DNA of 38,271 nt from Gemmatimonadota bacterium (GTDB lineage Bacteria > Gemmatimonadota > Gemmatimonadetes > Gemmatimonadales > Gemmatimonadaceae): contig JAIOPJ010000047.1 in assembly GCA_021413975.1 (NCBI GenBank), forward strand, positions 1 through 38,271. Direction: 5' to 3'. The first letter of the stretch is position 1, and every line of letters begins with the position of its first letter. Made by a program: the position numbers and the translations under genes. A model generated the notes under the pieces. The model was not told the DNA's origin. It did not search any database and saw only the letters and a program-made list of their open reading frames with translations. This document shows positions 26,051-34,415 of the stretch, piece by piece.

Positions 26051-26428
26051 ATGGCCGGAGTGAAGCTGGACGGCGCGGGCACGCAGAAGATGAAGACGCT
26101 CGAGGAGGCGCTGATCACGCTGCAGTCGATCCACGGGATGGTGGAGCGGATGGCGATCGAGGTGAAGAACCAGCGCGGCGTGGGCGTGCTGCCGAACCAG
26201 ATCAAGCGCGTCGCGACGCCCCTGCAGGGGCAACTCAAGGGCCAGTTCGGGATGATCGCCGACCAGCTCTCGGGGATGATCCTCGCGACCGGGCGGAGCG
26301 GCGGCGAGGCGCTCAAGGTCCGCGCGCTGCGGGAGTACGTCGGTCAGATCCGGACCGCGCTCGAGATCTCGGCGGCGAAGGTCAAGGAGAAGCATGCGGA
26401 AGTGATCGAGACCGCGGGCGGCGACTGA
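26051..26428 (+). CDS. Small helical hypothetical protein downstream of the aspartase
   Basis: 125 residues, beginning 2 nt after the aspartase stop (TAA CG ATG), so co-transcribed. Almost entirely helical in character (EEALITLQSIHGMVERMAIE; LREYVGQIRTALEISAAKVK), compatible with a coiled coil or helical bundle. No catalytic motif, no signal peptide and no family recognised. Tight coupling hints at a partner of the fusion enzyme; this is inference. Confidence 0.8.
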   Translation: MAGVKLDGAGTQKMKTLEEALITLQSIHGMVERMAIEVKNQRGVGVLPNQIKRVATPLQGQLKGQFGMIADQLSGMILATGRSGGEALKVRALREYVGQIRTALEISAAKVKEKHAEVIETAGGD

Positions 26429-26538
26429 CGCCGCGCTGATTCCCGGCGGGATCGACCGTCTTCGCGGTCACTCTGGACCGGTCACAAGTCCTTGCCAGCA
26501 CTGTCGATACTCCGTCTCGGGCCGGGAGCGGAATCGCC

Positions 26539-26567
26539 TTGCCTCGCCCTCCGGCGTGGGGTAGCTT
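26539..26567 (+). promoter_or_regulatory. Candidate promoter of the cytochrome oxidase operon
   Basis: TTGCCT (26539-26544), a 17-bp spacer, then TAGCTT (26562-26567). Transcription would begin near 26574, leaving a leader of about 70 nt before coxB. Confidence 0.5.
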
Positions 26568-26644
26568 TCGGGCGCTTTTGTAACCCCGGAGCCAGCGTCG
26601 CATCGGCCCTCCGGACAGCGACCTCCCCCCAGCCATCCGACCCG

Positions 26645-27913
26645 ATGCCGAAGCTGCGCCTGCGCGAAGCGGGGCCCGCCCTGTTGTTCATGGTGGTCCT
26701 GCTCACGCTCACCGCGTGTGGTGACACGGTGTATCCCAACACCACGTTCACCCGATTCACCGACCTCAACTCCTCGATCCTGTCCCTCTGGGACCGCCTG
26801 CTCTTCTGGGGCACGATCGTCTTCGTCGTCGTCGAGGCGGCCCTGATCTTCACGATCATCCGCTACCGCAAGCGGCCGGGCGGACCCGAGGCCAAGCAGA
26901 TCCACGGGAACGCCATCCTCGAGATCACCTGGACCGCCATCCCGGCGATCATCCTCGTGCTCATCGCGGTCCCGACGGTCAAGACGATCTTCCAGACGCA
27001 GGCGCCCGCTCCGGCCGGTGCGCTGAAGGTCCAGGTGATCGGCCATCAGTGGTGGTGGGAGTTCCGCTACCCCGAGCTCGGCATCGTCACCGCCAACGAG
27101 CTCTACGTGCCGGTCGGGCGCACGGTGAGCTTCGAGCTCACGACCAAGGACGTGCTCCACTCGTTCTGGTTCCCCGCCATGGGCGGCAAGCGTGACCTGA
27201 TCACGAACCGGACGAACTACATGTGGTTCACGCCCAACGCCGACCTCGGCACCCAGGCGTGGAACGGCTTCTGCACCGAGTATTGCGGCTCGAGCCATGC
27301 GAACATGCGCATCCGGCTCTACACGGTGCAGCCCGACGAGTTCGAGTCGTGGGCCAAGCACCAGGCGAGCCCGGCGGTCTTCAATCCGCTCGCGCCGGCC
27401 GCTCCGCCGGCCACCCCGGTCGCCAACGCCTCGAACCGGAGACCGGCCGTCCCGGCGGTCGACACCGCGCCGGCGCAGCCCTCGACCGGCTACGTCTTCC
27501 CGATCGAGAAGCTCCCGGCCCACGTCGTGCCCCAGACCCCGATCCCGGCCGGTCTCGACTTCGACGACGCACTGCTCGCCGGCGGCGACGCGACCCGCGG
27601 CGCCACGCAGGGCTTCATGCTCGGCGGTTGCATCGGCTGCCACGCGATCAACGGCGTGCCGGGCGCGGTCAGCAACATCGGCCCCAACCTCACGCATGTC
27701 GCGTCACGCCACACCATCGCGAGCGGCCTGTACAAGTTCGACGGCCCGACGCTCGCCCGCTGGATCAAGAACGCGCGGCACATGAAGCCCGGCGTGATCA
27801 TGAACACGATCGGCCGCGGCGAATACGATCCTGGAATGAAGATGACCGTCACGGCTGGGCTCGACGACCGGCAGATCGCCGATGTCGTCGCCTACCTGAT
27901 GTCGCTCAAGTAA
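26645..27913 (+). CDS. coxB: Cytochrome c oxidase subunit II with fused cytochrome c domain (caa3 type)
   Basis: 422 residues from the ATG at 26645. Lipobox LLTLTACG with acylated C25, then two membrane helices (about 48-70 and 90-112). The CuA site is complete: H172 (DVLHSFWF) and C210-C214-H218-M221 in NGFCTEYCGSSHANM; HQWWWEF is the aromatic electron-entry patch. A Pro/Ala linker joins a C-terminal cytochrome c with CIGCH at 329-333 and a Met-containing ligand region (YDPGMKMTV). This is the electron-accepting subunit. First gene of coxBACD. Confidence 0.96.
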   Translation: MPKLRLREAGPALLFMVVLLTLTACGDTVYPNTTFTRFTDLNSSILSLWDRLLFWGTIVFVVVEAALIFTIIRYRKRPGGPEAKQIHGNAILEITWTAIPAIILVLIAVPTVKTIFQTQAPAPAGALKVQVIGHQWWWEFRYPELGIVTANELYVPVGRTVSFELTTKDVLHSFWFPAMGGKRDLITNRTNYMWFTPNADLGTQAWNGFCTEYCGSSHANMRIRLYTVQPDEFESWAKHQASPAVFNPLAPAAPPATPVANASNRRPAVPAVDTAPAQPSTGYVFPIEKLPAHVVPQTPIPAGLDFDDALLAGGDATRGATQGFMLGGCIGCHAINGVPGAVSNIGPNLTHVASRHTIASGLYKFDGPTLARWIKNARHMKPGVIMNTIGRGEYDPGMKMTVTAGLDDRQIADVVAYLMSLK

Positions 27914-27931
27914 CCCGGAGACCCTGACATC

Positions 27932-29848
27932 ATGGCTACCATCGCTGCCCCGACGCACGCCGGCCACGCCGAGGCGTCCTCGCAGAACACGGGGATCTGG
28001 AGCTGGATCGCGACCACCGACCACAAGCGGATCGGCACGCTCTATCTCTGGACCGCGCTCTTCTTCTTCCTCGTCGGCGGGCTGGAGGCGGTGCTCATCC
28101 GCACCCAGCTCATGAAGCCGAACATGGGCTTCGTCTCCGCCGAGACGTACAACCAGCTCTTCACGATGCACGGCACCACGATGGTGTTCCTCGCCATCAT
28201 GCCGCTCTCGGCCGCCTTCTTCAACTTCCTGATCCCGCTCCAGATCGGCGCCCGCGACGTCGCCTTCCCGCGGCTCAACGCCTTCTCGTACTGGGTCTAC
28301 CTGCTCGGCGGCATCTTCCTCACGGTGCCGATCCTGTTCGACGTGGCGCCCAACGGCGGCTGGTTCGGCTACGCGCCGCTCACGACCGTCCAGTTCTCGC
28401 CCGGCCACAACATCGACTTCTGGGTGATCGGCCTCCAGGTGCTCGGCGTCTCGTCGCTCGCGGCGGCCTTCAACTTCATCACGACGATCATCAACATGCG
28501 CGCACCGGGCATGACGCTCATGCGCATGCCGATGTTCACCTGGATGTCGTTCGTGGTGCAGTTCCTGCTCGTGCTCGCCTTCCCGCCGATCACCGTCGCG
28601 CTCGTCTTCCTGCTGATGGACCGCTTCTTCGGCACGACGTTCTACGCGATCGCGGCCGGCGCCGACCCGCTCCTCTGGCAGCACCTCTTCTGGGTGTTCG
28701 GCCATCCCGAGGTCTACATCCTGATCCTGCCCGCCTTCGGCCTCGTGTCGGAGGTGCTCCCGACCTTCTCCAAGAAGCCGCTCTTCGGCTACAACGTGAT
28801 GGTCTACTCGGGCATCATGATCGGCTTCCTCGGCTTCGGCGTCTGGGCCCACCACATGTTCGCCGTGGGCATGGGCGCGGTCGCCGACTCGATCTTCTCG
28901 ATGATGACCATGCTCATCGCGATCCCCACCGGCGTGAAGATCTTCAACTGGATCGCCACCATGTGGGCGGGCGAGGTCCGCTTCGAGGTGCCGATGAAGT
29001 TCGCGATCGCCCTCATCGGCATGTTCACGATCGGCGGCATCTCGGGCGTCATGCACTCGTCGCCCCCGGCCGACTTGCAGCAGACCGACACCTACTTCAT
29101 CGTCGCGCACTTCCACTACGTGCTCTTCGGTGGCTCGATCATGGGCATCTTCGCGGGCATCTACCACTACTACCCGAAGATGACCGGCCGCTTCATGGAC
29201 ACCGGCCTCGGCAACCTGCACTTCTGGGGCAACCTGATCGGGATGAACCTCACCTTCTTCCCGATGCACTTCAGCGGCCTCTACGGCATGCCGCGGCGCA
29301 TCTACCAGTACGACTCCGGGCAGGGCTGGGACCTGTTCAACCTGATGTCGACCTACGGCACCTACCTTATCGCGTTGAGCACGCTGGTCTTCGTCTGGAA
29401 CTTCGTCCGCAGCCGCACGCGCGGCGCCGTGGCCGGCAACGACCCGTGGGGGGCGGGCACGCTCGAGTGGTCGATCCCCTCGCCGCCGCCCGAGTACAAC
29501 TTCGCGCAGCTCCCCGAGGTCACCTCGCGCTACCCGCTCTGGGACCTCAAGGACCCGTCGAAGACCGCCGGCATCGCCCACTCGCATGCCGACGCCATGA
29601 CGATCACCGACGCGCACGCGGTGCCGGTGCACGAGGAGACCGAACGCTTCACGGCCAAGGAACTCGGCATCCCGATGCCGCTCCCGACCGCCAAGCCGCT
29701 CTTCACCGCCGTCGGGCTCATGACGATGTTCAGCGGCCTGCTCTTCCTCCGCAACGACCTGTTCGCGGTGGCCATGACGATCACGATCGGCGGTGCCTGC
29801 ATGTTCATCGGCGGGCTCTATGCCTGGCTCACTTCCCCCCTCGAGTAA
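27932..29848 (+). CDS. coxA: Cytochrome c oxidase subunit I
   Basis: 638 residues. Haem a ligand H80 (FTMHGTTM); CuB/cross-link motif GHPEVY (H258, Y262); haem a3 region HFHYVLF (H393, H395). Proton paths of an A1-type oxidase: D109 and N116 in GARDVAFPRLN, and K336 in PTGVKIFNW. The C-terminus is about 90 residues longer than in classic subunit I and ends in two extra hydrophobic helices, as in Bacillus-type caa3 CtaD. It reduces O2 to water and pumps protons. 18 nt after coxB. Confidence 0.97.
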   Translation: MATIAAPTHAGHAEASSQNTGIWSWIATTDHKRIGTLYLWTALFFFLVGGLEAVLIRTQLMKPNMGFVSAETYNQLFTMHGTTMVFLAIMPLSAAFFNFLIPLQIGARDVAFPRLNAFSYWVYLLGGIFLTVPILFDVAPNGGWFGYAPLTTVQFSPGHNIDFWVIGLQVLGVSSLAAAFNFITTIINMRAPGMTLMRMPMFTWMSFVVQFLLVLAFPPITVALVFLLMDRFFGTTFYAIAAGADPLLWQHLFWVFGHPEVYILILPAFGLVSEVLPTFSKKPLFGYNVMVYSGIMIGFLGFGVWAHHMFAVGMGAVADSIFSMMTMLIAIPTGVKIFNWIATMWAGEVRFEVPMKFAIALIGMFTIGGISGVMHSSPPADLQQTDTYFIVAHFHYVLFGGSIMGIFAGIYHYYPKMTGRFMDTGLGNLHFWGNLIGMNLTFFPMHFSGLYGMPRRIYQYDSGQGWDLFNLMSTYGTYLIALSTLVFVWNFVRSRTRGAVAGNDPWGAGTLEWSIPSPPPEYNFAQLPEVTSRYPLWDLKDPSKTAGIAHSHADAMTITDAHAVPVHEETERFTAKELGIPMPLPTAKPLFTAVGLMTMFSGLLFLRNDLFAVAMTITIGGACMFIGGLYAWLTSPLE

Positions 29849-29863
29849 CCGGAGACAACGACA

Positions 29864-30577
29864 GTGGCCTCCCACGCTGCCGCCGCGCCGCACACCGCAG
29901 GCGCCGATGCCGGTCATGACGACGGGCACGAGCACCATCACTACACGACGACCGGCCTCGACAACCGGAAGATCGCGATCTGGGCGTTCCTCGGCTCCGA
30001 GTGCATGCTCTTCGCGTCGCTCATCTCCACGTACCTGATCTACAAGGGCAAGTCGCTCGTCGGGCCCTTCCCGCACACCGAGTGGGTGAACGAGGCCGGC
30101 AAGCGGTTCGAGCCGATCCTCGACATCCCGGTCACCTCGGCGTCGACGGCCGTGCTGCTCGCGTCGTCGTTCGCGATGGTGCTCGCGCTCCAGGCCGTCC
30201 AGCTCAAGGGCAAGCCGATCGCCGCGACCGCGGGCTGGTGGGAGCGGATCCAGCGCTCCTCGCAGTTCTGGCTCGCCGCCACCGCCTTCCTCGGCGCGAC
30301 CTTCCTCGGGTTCCAGGCCTACGAGTTCACCTCGTTCGTCCACGAGGGGCTCACGATCAAGACGAACCTCTTCGGCTCGACCTTCTTCACGCTCACCGGC
30401 TTCCACGGCGCCCACGTCACCGTCGGCGTCCTCTGGCTGATGACCCTCCTCTGGATCGACCGCACCCGCGGACTCGGCCCCAAGGACGAACTCATCGTCG
30501 ACATCTGCGCGCTCTACTGGCACTTCGTCGACGTCGTCTGGATCGTGATCTTCACGCTCGTCTATCTCATCTCATAG
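29864..30577 (+). CDS. coxC: Cytochrome c oxidase subunit III
   Basis: 237 residues from a GTG (GGAGA upstream), 15 nt after coxA. Membrane helices begin with KIAIWAFLGSECMLFASLIS; GFQAYEFTSFVHEGL and TGFHGAHVTVGVLWL are subunit III signatures, as is YWHFVDVVWIVIF. Five or so helices are visible, the short form, consistent with two helices residing on subunit I. The N-terminal tail is His/Asp-rich (GHDDGHEHHHY). Confidence 0.95.
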   Translation: MASHAAAAPHTAGADAGHDDGHEHHHYTTTGLDNRKIAIWAFLGSECMLFASLISTYLIYKGKSLVGPFPHTEWVNEAGKRFEPILDIPVTSASTAVLLASSFAMVLALQAVQLKGKPIAATAGWWERIQRSSQFWLAATAFLGATFLGFQAYEFTSFVHEGLTIKTNLFGSTFFTLTGFHGAHVTVGVLWLMTLLWIDRTRGLGPKDELIVDICALYWHFVDVVWIVIFTLVYLIS

Positions 30578-30594
30578 CGCCGAGGCCACTCCCC

Positions 30595-30927
30595 ATGTCC
30601 CACGACGCCAAGCACTCCGCGGCACACGGTGCCGCCCACGCCCACGAGACGCACCACCCGACGGGCAACCAGTACCTCAAGATCGCGATCATCCTCACGA
30701 TCATCACGGCGATCGAGGTCTGGGCGTACTACATCCCGGCCCTCGTGGCCTCGCCGCTGTTCAATCCGGCGCTCATCATCATGTCGGCGCTCAAGTTCGG
30801 GATCGTGGTGCTGTTCTACATGCACATCAAGTTCGATCACCCGCTCTTCCGGCTCCTCTTCACCGCATCGCTGATCCTCGCGCTCTGCACGGGGACGGCG
30901 CTCATGTTCCTCTTCAAGGTGTTCTAG
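30595..30927 (+). CDS. coxD: Cytochrome c oxidase subunit IV (prokaryotic type)
   Basis: 110 residues from the ATG at 30595. Three hydrophobic helices (YLKIAIILTIITAIEVWAYY; SALKFGIVVLFYMHIKFDHP; LLFTASLILALCTGTALMFL) match the small prokaryotic COX IV family; FYMHIKFDH is its hallmark. A histidine-rich N-terminus (HDAKHSAAHGAAHAHETHH) precedes the first helix. It stabilises the oxidase in the membrane. Last gene of the operon, followed by a terminator. Confidence 0.93.
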   Translation: MSHDAKHSAAHGAAHAHETHHPTGNQYLKIAIILTIITAIEVWAYYIPALVASPLFNPALIIMSALKFGIVVLFYMHIKFDHPLFRLLFTASLILALCTGTALMFLFKVF

Positions 30928-30950
30928 GCCGGGGAGCACGAGCAGGCCAC

Positions 30951-30978
30951 GAAGGGCGCCCGGCGACGGGCGCCCTTC
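30951..30978 (+). terminator. Intrinsic-terminator-like hairpin after coxD
   Basis: GAAGGGCGCCCG (30951-30962) pairs perfectly with CGGGCGCCCTTC (30967-30978) around a GCGA tetraloop: a 12-bp stem, 23 bp after the coxD stop. The T tract is short (TCTGCGTTCC), as is common at high GC. Confidence 0.75.
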
Positions 30979-31049
30979 TGCGTTCCCCGGGAAGGGTCCG
31001 GGGCCCCGCCGCGTTTATCTTTCGTCGCTCACCCTCCTGCCGGCCGTCC

Positions 31050-31886
31050 GTGCTCCGTCCGCTCCTCTTCCTCCATCCCAGGGTCGACCTCTCGCAGGGC
31101 GGCTTCACGCTGCACTGGAGCACGGTCATCGGTCTGCTGGCGCTCTGGGCGCTCTACGAGTGGCGCGCCGCCGTCCACGCGCGCACCGACGCCGCCCAGC
31201 GCCCCTCGGTCCTGCAGCGCGCCTGCCTCATCGCCGGCCTCGGCGCGATGTTCGGCACGCTCAACGGCCCCCTGCACGACATCAGCGACTACTACCTCTT
31301 CACCGGCCACATGGTGCAGCACCTCGTGCTCACCTTCGTCACGCCGCCGCTCCTGCTGCTCGGCACGCCGGGGTGGATGCTGCGCCCCGCCCTCCGGTCG
31401 CGGCCGGTCGCGGCCTTCGCGCGCTTCGTGACGACCCCGCGCGCGGCCTTCGCGATCTTCAATCTCACGCTCGCCACCTGGCACCTGCCGCCGCTCTACA
31501 ACTCGGCGATGTACTACCATCCGGTGCACATCGGGCAGCACCTGATGTTCCTCGTGACGGCGGTGATCGTCTGGTGGCCGCTCCTGAGCCCGCTCCCCGA
31601 ACTGCCGCGCCTGAGCTACCCCGGGCAGATGCTCTACAGCTTCCTCATGACGCTGCCGATGACGGTCGTCTCGATCTTCATCGTGTACTCGGACCATGTG
31701 CTCTATCCGGCGTATGCGAGCGCGCCGCGGCTCTGGGGGCTCTCGCCGCTCGAGGACCAGCGGCTGGGCGGGTTGATCATGTGGATCCCCGGCGGGCTGT
31801 TCTTCTACCTGCTCGCGTCGGTGATCTTCTTCCGCTGGCAGTCGAGTTCGCGGGATGACCAGGCGGGGGCGCAGGTGGCGGGGTGA
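31050..31886 (+). CDS. ctaG: CtaG-like cytochrome c oxidase assembly protein (caa3_CtaG)
   Basis: 278 residues from a GTG. Seven hydrophobic segments. Family motifs are GHMVQHLVLTFVTPPLLLLG, ATWHLPPLYNSAMYYHPVHI, QHLMFLVTAVIVWWPLL and SDHVLYPAYASAP. Histidines on the outer face are thought to handle copper for the oxidase. Location right after the oxidase operon supports the role. A terminator separates it from coxD, and TATCTT at 31016 may be its own -10, so it may be separately transcribed. Confidence 0.93.
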   Translation: MLRPLLFLHPRVDLSQGGFTLHWSTVIGLLALWALYEWRAAVHARTDAAQRPSVLQRACLIAGLGAMFGTLNGPLHDISDYYLFTGHMVQHLVLTFVTPPLLLLGTPGWMLRPALRSRPVAAFARFVTTPRAAFAIFNLTLATWHLPPLYNSAMYYHPVHIGQHLMFLVTAVIVWWPLLSPLPELPRLSYPGQMLYSFLMTLPMTVVSIFIVYSDHVLYPAYASAPRLWGLSPLEDQRLGGLIMWIPGGLFFYLLASVIFFRWQSSSRDDQAGAQVAG

Positions 31887-31919
31887 CGCTGGGCCCGCGG
31901 GGAGTGCGTGGGAACGCCT

Positions 31920-32320
31920 CCGTTCGATGAATAGGATGCGGTCGGCAGCAACACGTACTCGCGTGTCGGTTCCGCGGCGGACCATCGCCGGTGCTGGCCC
32001 GTCCATATGGTCCCGAGACCCGATAGCTCCGGCCGCGAGGCGGAGAGCACGATCACGCGACCGCGGAAGCCCCCGGCCGAGTGCCCGATCAGCAAGAAGG
32101 GCGGGGACACGCCAGCAGAACCAAGCGCCTCGTGCAGCTCCTCCGCGATGACCCCGGAGGTACGCGGGCGCGGGCTCGCAGCGGAGGCGCCCAGCCCTGC
32201 TCGGTCGTACGCTACGACGCGGTGAGTCGCCGCCAGCTCCATTTGCAGCGCGCGCCAGGTCCGGCTGGTGGAACCGGATCCCGCTTCGAGCACGATCCGT
32301 CGGGCTGCCGCTTCCGGAGG
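31920..32320 (-). pseudogene. Alpha/beta-hydrolase fragment (decayed)
   Basis: On the reverse strand VLEAGSGSTSRTWRALQMEL, HRVVAYDRAGLGAS and FLLIGHSAGGF are the first third of a typical alpha/beta hydrolase, including the nucleophile elbow. The start region is lost: an in-frame TGA lies just upstream at about 32340. After GHSAGGF the expected continuation is absent and replaced by unrelated residues. No complete triad is possible. It occupies most of the 523-bp gap 31887-32409, in which I see no intact gene. Confidence 0.6.
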
Positions 32321-32409
32321 CGACCATAGGGTCAGACCGCATCAGCCCGCGTCGTTCCGGCGGCCGGAAGGCGTCGTCGCAGGCCCCATGCTGAGGCACC
32401 ACTACCCCA

Positions 32410-33576
32410 TCATCGTCGATCGCGTACCGCGGGATAGATATGGTCGAGGTAGAGATCGAACGACGACTTCGGCACGGTCCGATCGAAGTTGCCGGCGGTG
32501 ATGACGACGATGACGTCGTCGGTGTCGCTCACATAGACCACCTGCCCGCCGTTGCCGCTCAGCTGTACGAGCTGTTCGCGGCGCCCGGCTTCAACGAAGG
32601 CGAATCGCCAGAGCTGATAGCCGTACCCCACGCGTTCTCCCGCGGCACTGGTCGGCGTGACGACGACGTGCTCCGCCAGTGCCTCGGCCACGAGCGATGC
32701 CGGAAGGATGCGCGCGCCGTTCCAGGCCCCTCGGTCGTGCAGGAGCAGCCCGATCTTTCCCAGGTCACGCGAGCGAAGACGAAGACCCGAGAAGCCGTAC
32801 GGCAGGCCGTCGGCGCCTTTGGCCCAGGCGAATCGCGTGATCCCTAACGGCGCGAAGAGGTGGCGCGCGACGAATTGATCGACCGGCGTCCCCGTGGTGC
32901 GGCGGACGATCTCGGCCAGCAGGTGACTGCAGCCGCCGCAGTACGCGAATCGTGATCCGGGCTTCGCCACCAGCGGTCGACTCAGCACGAACTCGAGCGC
33001 GTTCGGGGCGTGGTTCATGCGATATTCGCTGTTCGCCGGATCCAAGTAGGAGATGTCCTCCTCCCACTCCAGCCCGGCCGTCATGGACAGCAGATGCCGA
33101 ACGGTGATCTGGGCCTTCCCGTCGACCGCGTACCTGGCGTATTCGGGGAAGAACGAGAAGATCGGCTGATCGAGATCCCGAAGTCTGCCTTGGGCGTGCG
33201 CCAGCAGGACCGCGGTGCCGACGACCGTTTTCGTCACGCTGCGCAGATCCTGCAGCACCTCGCGTCCGGGCACGGCGGACACCTGTCCCGCGCCGTTGGT
33301 CGTGAAGTACTGCTCGTAGACGAGCGTATTGCGGCGAAAGATCAAGAGACTCCGGATGCCCGGATACGTGCCAGCCAGTATGGCCTTGGTGCCGGCGAGG
33401 AGCGTCGTCGCATCGAGCTTCGCCATCGCGAGGGAGCCCGTCTGGATCCCATCGTTCAAGGTCGCGGGCACGGCATACCGATCGCGCGCCGTGCTTTGAG
33501 CTTCCAAACGTGGGTCGGCAAGGCTGGCACCCGCCGACCACAAGCACACCCAGGCGATGAACGCTGATCTCTTCAT
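32410..33576 (-). CDS. Serine hydrolase of the beta-lactamase/class C esterase fold, exported
   Basis: 388 residues from the ATG at 33576. Signal peptide MKRSAFIAWVCLWSAGASLA. The active-site SxxK is SVTK (113-116). The second motif, usually Y-S/A-N, reads YCG (212-214), as in some esterase-like members. QLSGNGGQVVYV is at the place of the third (HxG/KTG) motif. Peptidase, esterase or beta-lactamase activity cannot be separated by sequence. It is the last member of the cassette array; its start is about 190 nt after the preceding attC core and no ribosome-binding site is obvious. An attC after its stop was not found with confidence. Confidence 0.85.
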   Translation of the reverse strand: MKRSAFIAWVCLWSAGASLADPRLEAQSTARDRYAVPATLNDGIQTGSLAMAKLDATTLLAGTKAILAGTYPGIRSLLIFRRNTLVYEQYFTTNGAGQVSAVPGREVLQDLRSVTKTVVGTAVLLAHAQGRLRDLDQPIFSFFPEYARYAVDGKAQITVRHLLSMTAGLEWEEDISYLDPANSEYRMNHAPNALEFVLSRPLVAKPGSRFAYCGGCSHLLAEIVRRTTGTPVDQFVARHLFAPLGITRFAWAKGADGLPYGFSGLRLRSRDLGKIGLLLHDRGAWNGARILPASLVAEALAEHVVVTPTSAAGERVGYGYQLWRFAFVEAGRREQLVQLSGNGGQVVYVSDTDDVIVVITAGNFDRTVPKSSFDLYLDHIYPAVRDRR

Positions 33577-33765
33577 AGGTGGAGACGCGCTGAGCGTGGA
33601 GGTGGTCGAGGGTCGTGGCGGAGGAGAGATACTGCGCGTCGACCCGCCGACCGGCAAGTGGCCGATCGGGCCGCCCAGTGCCACTGATCGGGCGTGGTAC
33701 GACGGCGGTCCCCGGGATGACCGTGGCGTGGCGCATCTGCTCGTGTCGACATCCGAGTTGATGCG

Positions 33766-33839
33766 GTCCGACGTTCGGTGGTGCTGCGGCCGCCCACCTG
33801 CTCCATCAACGCGGCCGACTGCACCAACCTCCGTTAGGC
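33766..33839 (-). repeat. attC-like site A (74 bp)
   Basis: On the reverse strand: R'' GCCTAAC (33839-33833, containing the stop of the membrane-protein gene), an L'' arm with GGTTGGTGCAG, a centre with GCAGGTGGGCGGCC, an opposing arm GCACCACCGAAC and a degenerate R' GTCGGAC (33772-33766). Short form, lacking the second copy of the central palindrome. Confidence 0.6.
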
Positions 33840-34334
33840 GGCGGCGAGCAGAACCATGAGCAGGATGGGCAACGAAACCAGCGACAGCACGATGAGCTGT
33901 CCGCTTCGCTCGCCTGCACTGCGGGTGTCGTCCTCGCCGCTATTCAGGTACGCCCACCAACAGTACCGGCTCATGGTGAACAGAAATGCCCCGACGAAGG
34001 CGCCAACCGCGGTTGCGGTGATGCTGGCTGGCGGTTCGATGGCTCCGGAGCCTCCCAAGATGGCGCCGGCAACGGCGCCGGCTACGGTCCATCCGAGAAG
34101 GGCGCGCACATGATCCCGCCTTCGCCACGCTCGGGTCCAGTAGAGGACCGGTCCCGCGATGGCTCCTGCGGCGGCGATGGGGAGCGTCATAGACAGCCTG
34201 GTGTCAAGGCTGCCGTGTCTGCTCGGAATCCAGACGTAAGCAGCGCCGGCGAGCGCTCCTAGCACAGAGCAGCCGACGGTCGCAACGACTGATTCCAATC
34301 GGGTATTTGTATTGAGGTCTGGGACTTCACTCAA
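33834..34334 (-). CDS. Small integral membrane protein, unknown, cassette-borne
   Basis: 166 residues if translation begins at the TTG at 34334, which has GAGGGGG 5 nt upstream; that purine run overlaps the R' end of the preceding attC. Four hydrophobic segments: VVATVGCSVLGALAGAAYVW, LSMTLPIAAAGAIAGPVLYW, a Gly/Ala-rich LLGWTVAGAVAGAILGGSGA and ATAVGAFVGAFLFTMS, then a final LIVLSLVSLPILLMVLLAAA. No motif recognised. The TAA stop lies in the R'' of attC site A. An upstream ATG at 34403 would translate through the attC and is less likely. Confidence 0.75.
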   Translation of the reverse strand: MSEVPDLNTNTRLESVVATVGCSVLGALAGAAYVWIPSRHGSLDTRLSMTLPIAAAGAIAGPVLYWTRAWRRRDHVRALLGWTVAGAVAGAILGGSGAIEPPASITATAVGAFVGAFLFTMSRYCWWAYLNSGEDDTRSAGERSGQLIVLSLVSLPILLMVLLAAA

Positions 34335-34341
34335 TGCGACC

Positions 34342-34415
34342 CCCTCACGTTTGGTTCTGCCGTGGCCGCCCACCTGCTCCCCTAGACGGCCGTCGGTCCC
34401 CAACTGCCGTTAGAC
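34342..34415 (-). repeat. attC-like site C (74 bp)
   Basis: On the reverse strand: R'' GTCTAAC (34415-34409, containing the methyltransferase stop), L'' GGCAGTTGGGG, centre GCAGGTGGGCGGCC, arm CAGAACCAAAC and a degenerate R' GTGAGGG (34348-34342). Same short form as site A. The R' is the poorest match of the set. Confidence 0.58.

Noticed and set aside
27704..30523. A 939-residue reverse-strand reading frame across the oxidase operon
   Set aside because: Its Glu/Arg/His/Asp-rich composition is the mirror of membrane-protein codons; the forward strand encodes coxB, coxA and coxC with all active-site residues.
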